A stretch of DNA of 64,000 nt from positions 186,001-250,000 of the forward strand of contig NZ_JACXAE010000134.1 of NCBI RefSeq assembly GCF_014698965.1, given 5' to 3'. Positions 45,101 to 52,067 of this stretch are shown here, one piece after another (the first letter of the stretch is position 1; each line of letters begins with the position of its first letter). The DNA comes from Iningainema tapete BLCC-T55 (GTDB lineage Bacteria; Cyanobacteriota; Cyanobacteriia; Cyanobacteriales; Nostocaceae). Made by a program: the position numbers and the translations under genes. Under the pieces are notes generated by a model, which made no database searches, was not told the DNA's origin, and saw only the letters and a list, made by a program, of their open reading frames with translations.

Positions 45101-45517
45101 ATTCAAGCTGGCATTTTTACCAAAGACAATTCCATTCGGATTAATCAAAAACAGGTTAGCTGTGCCATTAGCTTGAATCAAACCATCAATGTCAGAGATA
45201 GATTTACCTGTTACCCGACTAATGATGTTTTGAATATCTAGGGCATTGTTAAAGTGAGCCGTACTTCCAGTGGGAACAGAAAACTGTTCAAAGCTGTGGA
45301 ACAAGTTGCTCCCCGCGCTAGTTCCTCCTTCAATAATGCTACTATTGCCAGATGGAGTGATACGAGAATTATTGGGTAGAGTACCATCAGGGGTAATTTG
45401 GGCAAAAGCGCAATCACTAGAGGCGAATGTCTGCGACACGGCTAAGCCGATCGCACTACCCACCAACCAACTCCCCAGTACCAATTTCCAGCACCTCAGC
45501 TGTTTGCATCTAGACAT
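42161..45517 (-). CDS. TpsA2, filamentous-haemagglutinin-type exoprotein
   Basis: An 1118-aa exoprotein from the ATG at 45517, preceded by GGGGGGTGCA; an ATG at 45529 is possible. The TPS domain has SFEQFSVPTGSTAHFNNA, IDGLIQANGTANLFLINPNG and GKNASLNIGGSFVATTA. At least nine repeats follow, of the type ITTGSLFVRNGAQ...GQGNAGSVTINARDTVLFDG + VGSNGFSSG. The last ~86 residues, from RGGLPPNPKDVLTPDTAQID onward, are almost the same as in TpsA1 while the middle differs. It lacks an adjacent intact tpsB and presumably relies on the one at 30601-32382. Confidence 0.87.
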   Translation of the reverse strand: MSRCKQLRCWKLVLGSWLVGSAIGLAVSQTFASSDCAFAQITPDGTLPNNSRITPSGNSSIIEGGTSAGSNLFHSFEQFSVPTGSTAHFNNALDIQNIISRVTGKSISDIDGLIQANGTANLFLINPNGIVFGKNASLNIGGSFVATTANAIGFGNQGFFSATNPNTPELLTVNPSAFLFNQMSAASIQNNSVAPAGLDPTGAKTYGLRVPNGRSLLLIGGNINMDNGKLRAFGGRVELGGLAGSGTVGLNGNDNNLSLSFPDGISPSDVKLTNGAGVEVRADNGGTIAINARNLEILRGSALLAGIAQELGSSDSKAGNIEINALQAVDFKDGSLIFNVLTPGATGQAGDVNITTGSFVSDNSQLYTLTNGKGNAGNVTINARDSVSFISPENSGFNGILSSVRPGAFGNAGSIKITTGSLSVRNSSLLVASTNGVGNAGDVTINALDTVLFDGVGNPSFSSGAVIGVGPGATGNGGSINITTGSFVARNGALVGGDTSGSGDAGSVTINARDTVLFDGVGSNGFSSGVVSRVKPEAIGKEGSINITAGSLFVRNGAQLDTSTFVQFGNAGKITITARDNVLFDGVGSNTNNTSSSQAISRVNGVTGNGGSINITTGSLTVSNGGLLSVGNNGQGNAGSVTINARDNVLFDGVRSSNSFSSGISSSKESEGTGSAGSINITTGSLFVRNGAELIASTGGQGNAGSVTINARDTVSFDGVGSNGFPSGAFSQVGARATGKGGDINITTGSLSLTNGAQIGVDIRGQNNASSNVTINARDTVLFDGVGSNSLPSGVLNILGYGAIGKGGDTNITTGSLFVRNGAQILADTYGQGDAGNAIIHARDRISLDNARILLNSLGTGVGGNIKIQAGNLTLNNQGLISAETSSTQGGNITIGLQDILLMRQGSQISTNAGAARAEGDGGNITINSPLIVAVPREDSNISANAFTGRGGRVDITATGIFGIQPRSSPTLLSDITASSDFGVSGEVTIDTLDVDPSLGLVNLPTVPIDTEVAQGCYTGGAQAQSKFIITGRGGLPPNPKDVLTPDTAQIDWVSVKPSNNNRALPPVTTKPTTATPKRIVEATGAMLNAKGQIVLTANSSTVTPRTSRQNLIQCYGS

Positions 45518-45721
45518 TGCACCCCCCAAATAAGCAGCAGTTAAGTTAACTACAACCTTTACGATACAAGGGAAATTGACTATAGGATTCTAAAAATAGT
45601 TACGAATAATTACATTGTTGCTATTTGGCTGAGTGTCTTGCAGAGCAAGATGCAGGGTTAAACCAAGGGTTTTGTTTATCCTCTGCCCAAGTGCAATCTT
45701 GGGCTTTGAAGCTCTGATTAT

Positions 45722-46726
45722 CTATAGCTGCAATTCCTTAATATGATTTTGTACTTTTTGATACTCTAATGTTTTTTCTTGAGCAGAAAAGAGGGCAGCC
45801 GCTTTTTGTAAATTATCAACAGCTTCTTGTTTAACACCCCGTTCTTTGTAGAAAAGACCTTTGTTATAGTAAGCTTGGGCAAGATTAGGAAGAATAGTTA
45901 GAGCTTGATTGAAATCTTTATCAGCTCGCTGCTTGTCTTCTTTTTTTAAGTAGATCATTCCTCTGGCAACATAAGCTTCACTGGTAAACTGAGTAGTGCT
46001 AGGCATGAGGGTAATACTTTGAGTAAAGTCTTCAATTGCTCGATTATGATCACCAATACCAAAGTTGACAATACCCCGTAGTACATAATAACCATATTTC
46101 CATAAATTAGGAGCGTTACGTAAATCCCGATCTAAATCCTCAAGTGCTCCCTTATAGTCGCCAAGCTTAGTACGGACACTAGCTCTGTTGAGATAAAATG
46201 TGTAATTACTAGGATCTACTTTGATAGCTAGGTTAAAGTCCTCAATGGCTCCTTTATAGTCTCCTAGTAGCACACGACCAAAGCCTCGGTTGTTATATTT
46301 AAAAGCCTTCTCATCATTAGTACTTAGTAACTGAGTCAAGCTAGCAATTCCCTGCTTAAAATCTTTAACAGCTTCTTGATAATTACCAAGAGATTGATGG
46401 GCAACACCTCGGTTAAAGTGTGCTTCTGCATAGTTTGATTCAATGCTTAGTACTTGATTGTAATCCTCAACAGATCCCTGGTAGTCTCCCCTCAGCAACT
46501 TCTCAAATCCTTGAGCGAAAAGGCGCTTTAACTTCAAACTCTTGATGTCTGTTTGCAAATCAGAAGTCGCTTTTTTGTAATCTAGAGAGGGAGGGGAGGA
46601 GCGAATTCTTTGGGCAAGAGCGTAATTTCCAGAAAACCCAAGTGTCTGCAAAAAGGCTACGCCAATCGCAGCACTCATTCCAATCCCTAAGAACCAGCGA
46701 CTCCGAATACTCTTGAAACCGGACAT
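45722..46726 (-). CDS. exported TPR-repeat protein
   Basis: A 334-aa protein with an N-terminal signal or anchor (WFLGIGMSAAIGVAFLQTLG...ALAQ) and seven or so TPR units (RGDYQGSVEDYNQVLSIESN, LGNYQEAVKDFKQGI, LGDYKGAIEDFNLAI). TPR arrays bind proteins; it may scaffold the TPS/CHAT system in the periplasm. Its start context GGGGTGCAATGTC is the same as those of the tpsA genes, suggesting shared origin of the 5' region. It is the most upstream gene of this minus-strand run, 204 bp ahead of tpsA2. Confidence 0.82.
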   Translation of the reverse strand: MSGFKSIRSRWFLGIGMSAAIGVAFLQTLGFSGNYALAQRIRSSPPSLDYKKATSDLQTDIKSLKLKRLFAQGFEKLLRGDYQGSVEDYNQVLSIESNYAEAHFNRGVAHQSLGNYQEAVKDFKQGIASLTQLLSTNDEKAFKYNNRGFGRVLLGDYKGAIEDFNLAIKVDPSNYTFYLNRASVRTKLGDYKGALEDLDRDLRNAPNLWKYGYYVLRGIVNFGIGDHNRAIEDFTQSITLMPSTTQFTSEAYVARGMIYLKKEDKQRADKDFNQALTILPNLAQAYYNKGLFYKERGVKQEAVDNLQKAAALFSAQEKTLEYQKVQNHIKELQL

Positions 46727-47080
46727 TGCACCCCTCCTTATGAATTAAGAATTTGCTATAATAAAAGCTAGTTTAGTACTACTACTAAGTAAATTTCATG
46801 TACTTTAGGAAAGTACTGAAGCCTTAGTATTCTTCCACTTGGTGCAAACAAAATCCTGGACAAGTGTTCCTCATCTAGATTCATCGCTACCTATGGTTGT
46901 AATCTCTTTACTTAAACAAGCTCTACTTATTACTCAGCTTTAGGCGCGAAGTTTTACATAAAAACCCCATTTTCTTCACAAAAGTTTACTAAATTCACGC
47001 GCTAGATAAATTCAACTGTTGGTTACTCAAATAAATAGAGACGCTTCCGGTTTCCCTTTAGCTATCTTTTCCTGGCTAGT
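46727..47080. other. intergenic region, no gene seen
   Basis: About 350 bp upstream of the TPR gene. It probably contains the promoter for the tpsA2-side run. I see no RNA gene, terminator or good inverted repeat. Confidence 0.4.
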
Positions 47081-48273
47081 AAAGCATTTAATTATATGCT
47101 GTTTTTTATCTGGAAGCCCTAAAAATCTGCAATCAACCTTGCTTTTCTCAAAAAGAATTGTAGTACAGTTTCTTCTCTAGAAATAATATCGGCTCTGCCC
47201 TCCATCCCTAATTGAATAGAACACTGTTTTTTGCCGTTATTGAGGAAAAGGCTTTCTGGCTCAATTGTTACCTCATAGAAAGCACCAATAACTGCTGCTT
47301 TTTGGCTGGCAACTGTTGTGGAAGCAACTGTAGTAGCACCATTCCCTTGAGGGACGAATGCATCTGGGGAAATCGCCTTGACCTTTCCTTTAAGAGTGCC
47401 GTAATCTGGATAAGGACAGGCAGAAACCCGTACTAAAACTTTTTGTCCTTCTTTTAACTTGCTTTTCTCTTCAGATGCTACCACTGCCTTAACTACCAAG
47501 GGGGCATCACTAGGGACAATTTGAGCGATTTCTTCTCCTGGGCGCACAGTTTGACCAGAATTTCTCAGATTGAGTTTGGATATTATACCATCTGCTGTGG
47601 CAGTGATGACAGTTTGACTGAGGTCAATTTCTACTTGTTGGAGTTCACGGCTGTCGCGCTCTATGGTTTGCTGAATGCCAATCCTTTGCTGAATGAGGGC
47701 TTTGCGTTCTTTGTCTAAGGTAGCTTGGTTGGCTTTGAGAGAGGCTTTTTCTTGGGCAATGCGCTCAGAAGCGATCGCCACTTCTGCTTTACTAGGATTA
47801 AGTGTAGCTACTGCACGTCGCCCTCTAGCACTAGCTGCCCAGATTGCTTGTTGTAGCCGTTCTATTGTTTGTTTTTGCGCCTGAATTACTGCTTTTTGCG
47901 CCTCCACTGCTTGTTCTTGCTGGCTTGCAACTAGTTGTGCTTCCTCAAATTGATCTTGAGAAAGCGCTCCTACTTTGGCTATTTTCTGATATCTGTTCCG
48001 CTTCGACTGTGCTGCTGATAAGCCTGCAACTCTTGACTTTAAGTCCGCTTCGGCTGATTTTAACTCGGCTGTGGCTTTTTGCAATTCCTTGTGAGCTATC
48101 TTAACATTCGCCTGTGCTTCTTCGACATCAGCGGTGGTGATAATTTGCTTGTCTCGATAGTCTCGGCTGCGATGCTCTAGCTCAGCACTAGCACCAGCAA
48201 TAACACGGTTAATGCAATCAGTTTCGGCTCTAATTTGACTATTAAGCGCACTAATCTGGGCGTTGATTTGAAC
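47081..48273. repeat. 1193-bp direct repeat, copy A (hlyD 3' part)
   Basis: It matches 49099-50291 with no net length difference and high identity (by eye about 95%). The similarity starts at AAAGCATTTA beyond the stop codon and stops abruptly at GTTGATTTGAAC. Confidence 0.88.
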
Positions 48274-48417
48274 TTCATTATAAATGTCTTCATAAACTTT
48301 GATTTCTCGGTAAACTCGAGCTTTCTTGGCACGGGTCTTCACGGTTTGGGTGAAAACCACCTTGTACCCAAAGTTGCCGAGATTTTTGTATAAAGCGATC
48401 GCGACGCCGTTCATCAT
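47119..48417 (-). pseudogene. 5'-truncated duplicate hlyD
   Basis: From VQINAQISALNSQIRAETD onward (384 codons) it equals the intact HlyD at 49137. The cytoplasmic tail, the membrane helix and the first lipoyl half are missing. The 48 residues in front are a chimera: RVYREIK resembles the Rpn protein linker and VYEDIYNE the sigma factor, both from this window, and the rest is the antisense of the HNH gene. Without the membrane anchor the product cannot act as a normal adaptor. Confidence 0.75.
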
Positions 48418-48769
48418 TTAAATCAAGTCGGTTACAAGTAGCTCGACCTGTAGGTGTGATGCCGATAATCTTTGTACTGTCTGCCGACCAGATAAAGTGT
48501 TCAGCCCACTGTTGCTGACGGGGATTAAATAAGGGGACTTTTTGCTCCGTTTCTGGGTCGGTCCCAACTGTAAAATTATAGTGGCGTTCATTGCATCGAC
48601 GACAAGCTAAAGCCAAGTTATCTACGTGATCCTCACCCCCCAATGACTGTGGCTTGATGTGGTCAATTGTCAGAGGAGATGTACTGAGAAATTCAGGATA
48701 ATGGCAGTATTCACAGCGAAAATTAGCGCGGTTCCGTACAAATTCTTGGATATTATGAGGAATTTTCAC
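48290..48769 (-). CDS. HNH endonuclease
   Basis: A 159-aa HNH nuclease. Zn-binding pairs are C19-x2-C22 and C56-x2-C59; the catalytic motif includes Asp36-His37 (LTIDHIKP), Asn51 and Asn60. The C-terminal part NDERRRDRF...LWVQGGFHP is usual for the family, but the last ~20 residues run into the junction with the duplicated hlyD and may be foreign. It overlaps the upstream small gene by 4 bp (ATGA). Lying between two hlyD copies, it may have come with or caused the rearrangement. Confidence 0.82.
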   Translation of the reverse strand: MKIPHNIQEFVRNRANFRCEYCHYPEFLSTSPLTIDHIKPQSLGGEDHVDNLALACRRCNERHYNFTVGTDPETEQKVPLFNPRQQQWAEHFIWSADSTKIIGITPTGRATCNRLDLNDERRRDRFIQKSRQLWVQGGFHPNREDPCQESSSLPRNQSL

Positions 48770-49002
48770 GACCCAGATGCAATAGTAGCATTTATGTAGC
48801 TAAAAATCATGTCTAATTCTCCTATAGCCTCTAGTTCAGCGGCTTCTTCTGGTGTAAGTAAATCAGCTTTTTTCTTATCCAGAAGTTCTTGAAGGCGCGA
48901 ACCTAGTTCTTCAGTAAATTTGAAAAGATTAAGATTATTGACTTTTTCGACTCTAATACCAGTCGTAAGCCAGGATGAGGGTTTAATGACTAGGGTCGTC
49001 AT
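48766..49002 (-). CDS. small partner protein of HNH nuclease
   Basis: A 78-aa protein (MTTLVIKPSSWLTTGI) with a long amphipathic helical part (EELGSRLQELLDKKKADLLT, then PEEAAELEAIGEL). I recall similar small proteins preceding HNH genes in cyanobacteria. The 4-bp overlap with the HNH gene suggests coupled translation; an immunity-like or accessory role is possible but unknown. Confidence 0.6.
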   Translation of the reverse strand: MTTLVIKPSSWLTTGIRVEKVNNLNLFKFTEELGSRLQELLDKKKADLLTPEEAAELEAIGELDMIFSYINATIASGS

Positions 49003-49098
49003 AGGGGTATTTTTATTTTTTACACTACTATTGTAGTTACTTTATTTTAGTTAACAAAGTCAAAAATATAAATTTCTCCAAGTTTCAGAATAGATTCA

Positions 49099-50291
49099 AA
49101 AGCATTTAGTTATATGCTGTTTTTTGTTTGGAAGCCTTAAAAGTCCGCAATCAACCTTGCTTTTCTCAGAAAGAATTGAAGTACCGTCTCTTCTCTAGAA
49201 ATAATATCGGCTCTGCCTTCCATCCCTAATTGGATGGAACATTGTTTTTTGCCGTTATAAAGGAAAAGGCTTTCTGGTTCAATTGTTACTTCATAGAAGG
49301 CACCAACAACTGCTGCTTTTTGGCTGGCAACTGTTGTGGAAGCAACTCCAGCAGCACCATTTGCTTGAGGGATGAAAGCATCTGGGGAAATCGCTTTGAC
49401 TTTACCTTTAAGAGTGCCGTAATCTGGATAAGGACAAGCAGAAACCCGCACTAAAACGTTTTGTCCTTCTTTTAACTTGCTTTTCTCTTCAGATGCTACC
49501 ACTGCCTTAACTACTAAGGGAGCATCACTAGGGACAATTTGAGCGATTTCCTCTCCTGGGCGCACTGTTTGACCAGAGTTTCTCAAATTGAGTTTGGATA
49601 TTATACCATCTGCTGTGGCAGTGATGACAGTTTGACTGAGGTCAATTTCTACTTGTTTGAGTTCACGGCTGTCGCGCTCTATGGTTTGCTGAATGCCAAT
49701 CCTTTGCTGGATGAGGGCTTTGCGTTCTTTGTCTAATGTAGCTTGGTTGGCTTTGAGAGAGGCTTTTTCTTGGGCAATGCGCTCAAGTGCGATCGCCACT
49801 TCTGCTTTACTTGGATTGAGTGTCGCTACTGCGCGTCGCCCTCTAGCACTTGCTGCCGAGATTGCTTGTTGTAGCCGTTCAATTGTTTGTTTCTGAGCCT
49901 GAATTACTGCTTTTTGTGCCTCCACTGCTTGTTCTTGCTGACTAGCAACTAGTTGTGCTTCCTCAAATTGATCTTGAGAAAGCGCTCCAACTTTGGCTAT
50001 TTTCTGATATCGGTTCCGCTTCGACTGTGCTGCTGACAAGCCAGCAACCCTTGACTTTAAGTCCGCTTCGGCTGATTTTAATTCAGCGGTGGCTTTTTGC
50101 AATTCCTTGTGAGCTATCTTAACATTCGCCTCTGCTTCTTCGACATCAGCGGTGGTGATAATTTGCTTGTCTCGATAGTCTCGGCTGCGATGCTCTAGCT
50201 CAGCACTAGCACCAGCAATAACACGGTTGATCCGATCAGTTTCAGCTCTAATTTGACTATTAAGCGCACTAATTTGGGCGTTGATTTGAAC
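49099..50291. repeat. 1193-bp direct repeat, copy B (hlyD 3' part)
   Basis: Partner of 47081-48273; it is part of the complete hlyD gene. Confidence 0.88.
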
Positions 50292-50651
50292 AAATTGCAA
50301 CTGACTCTGCTGGATATTGCTTTGCAATTGACTCTTTTTGGTTTGAAGGCGAGAGTCATCGATAGTAGCAATGATATCACCTTTTTTAACAACTTGATTT
50401 TCTTTGACAGAAACACGCATAACTGAACCTTCCGTTGCAGCTTGAACAATCCGCAACTCACCAGCAGGACGGAGGTTCGCCTGAGCCTTGACTGTTACCT
50501 TATACTTGGCAACAGATGCAGTAGCGATCGCTATTCCGATAAAAGAAAGCATAACCATTCCGCCAACAGTAGTCCAACGACCAAGTGGCGGTAGAAATTC
50601 GTTTTCTTGAACTGGGGGCAGAGAGTCTGAGTTGGAGTAGCTAAGCGTCAT
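49137..50651 (-). CDS. HlyD-family membrane-fusion protein
   Basis: A 504-aa periplasmic adaptor of a type I secretion system. A cytoplasmic start (MTLSYSNSDS...LGRW) is followed by one membrane helix (about 28-48) and the first lipoyl half (VQAATEGSVMRVSVKENQVV). A long coiled coil spans about 100-320, then the second lipoyl half (TVITATADGIISKLNLRNSG) and a beta-barrel domain with SCPYPDYGTLKGKVKAISPD. It bridges the inner-membrane ABC exporter and TolC. The ATG overlaps the stop of the exporter gene (ATGA), so the two are translationally coupled. Confidence 0.9.
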   Translation of the reverse strand: MTLSYSNSDSLPPVQENEFLPPLGRWTTVGGMVMLSFIGIAIATASVAKYKVTVKAQANLRPAGELRIVQAATEGSVMRVSVKENQVVKKGDIIATIDDSRLQTKKSQLQSNIQQSQLQFVQINAQISALNSQIRAETDRINRVIAGASAELEHRSRDYRDKQIITTADVEEAEANVKIAHKELQKATAELKSAEADLKSRVAGLSAAQSKRNRYQKIAKVGALSQDQFEEAQLVASQQEQAVEAQKAVIQAQKQTIERLQQAISAASARGRRAVATLNPSKAEVAIALERIAQEKASLKANQATLDKERKALIQQRIGIQQTIERDSRELKQVEIDLSQTVITATADGIISKLNLRNSGQTVRPGEEIAQIVPSDAPLVVKAVVASEEKSKLKEGQNVLVRVSACPYPDYGTLKGKVKAISPDAFIPQANGAAGVASTTVASQKAAVVGAFYEVTIEPESLFLYNGKKQCSIQLGMEGRADIISREETVLQFFLRKARLIADF

Positions 50652-51952
50652 GATTGTATGATTGCTCTTGATTTACCGTTAGAATCAGATTTGGAGGATT
50701 TCAAAACAAAACCATTGGTTGATGGGGCAACTTCGTCTAGGAATTCTAAGTGTTCACCAGGTTGAAGGCGTAGCTCTTGGGGAGTACCTTGAATTTTCAA
50801 TCGCCCTTCCTCCAGCAGCACAATCCAATCGGCTCGCTGAATAACTTTGGGGCGGTGACTAATCATAATTGTGGTTTTGCCCTTTCTGTAGTACAATAAT
50901 TTGTCTAGCACTTGGGCTTCACTTACTGGGTCAAGAGCGCCGGTGGATTCATCTAGAATGAGTATCGGCGGCTCAGTAACTATAGCTCTGGCGATTGCTA
51001 ATCTTTGCCTTTGCCCACCAGAGAGATTTGCGCCAAATTCTCCTAAAACTGTTTGATACTTGTCGGGTAGTTTACTAATAAACTCATCTGCACCAGCAAT
51101 CTGGCAAGCCCTAACAATTTGTTCAAAACTGACGTGGGGATAGCTGAAGTGGAAATTGTCAATAATTGAGCGACTCCAGAAGTGAGGTTCTTGAGGCACT
51201 AGCACCACCTGCTGTCGTAGGCATTCTAAAGAAAGGTCTTGCTGATTATAAATACCATAGCGAATATTACCTGATTGCGGAGAATATAATCCGGCGATCA
51301 TTTTAGCGAGAGTACTTTTGCCACAACCAGATTTACCAATTAGGGCAATTACTTGACTGCCAGGGATAATTAGGGAAAAATCTTGCAAGAGGTCAACTCT
51401 ACCTGCGTGGTGGAAATTAAGGTTAGTGCAGGTAATGTCTGCATTGCCAGGAATTTCTGCCCAAGGCTTTTTAAAATCATTATCGTCTTCTGGGGTAGCA
51501 TCAATTACCTCGGTTAATCTTTGGATGACAATCTGAGCAGTGATAAATTCATCAACTAACCCAATGACTGAACCGAGAAAGCCCAGAAAGTTGCCACTCA
51601 TACCGTTAAAAGCTAGCAACTGACCAATACTTAAGGTGCGATCAATCACTAAGTGCGAACCTAACCAGAGTAAGGCAATACTAGTCAAACTGGAAAGAAT
51701 ACCAGTGATTGTGCTGCTGTAAAGCCCCAACTTCATCGTACTCCAGCCCAGATTAGCAAGACGACCAAAATTGCTCTGATACTCTTGCCAAGCTTGAGGG
51801 GTGGCTTGGGTAGTTTTTAGCACCTGGACACCACGAAAAGTTTCGACGAGAAAGCCTTGGTTTTCCGTACCTAAGACAATCTGGTTGCGGGTTTTGTGGC
51901 GCAAGGCGGGGAGAAAAAGCAGGTTGACGAGGGTGACATAAACGGGAAACAA
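50648..51952 (-). pseudogene. C39-type ABC exporter lacking its N-terminal half
   Basis: A 434-codon frame, with TTG as the only near start. It has the last part of a membrane domain (IALLWLGSHLVIDRTLSIGQ) and a complete ATPase: Walker A LIGKSGCGKSTL, signature LSGGQRQR, Walker B LILDE, D-loop GALD, switch His in MISHR. Full-length relatives (peptidase-containing exporters, SunT/HetC-like) are at least 700 aa with a C39 peptidase and six helices; these front parts are missing and a stop lies 4 codons upstream. A deletion between here and tolC is likely, so the exporter is probably inactive. Confidence 0.7.
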
Positions 51953-52067
51953 ATGATAAGATTACTGAAGATAATTACGAATAATTAAGATGCGAACGCG
52001 CTTGTTGCACTCTTGTTAGCCAGTAGTGGTGCTAGAATTTGTAGATAGGGGCGCAACCGTAGAAAAC

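Noticed and set aside
47119-48417. Second functional HlyD
   Set aside because: It lacks the membrane helix and first lipoyl half, and its N-terminus is a patchwork of other genes.
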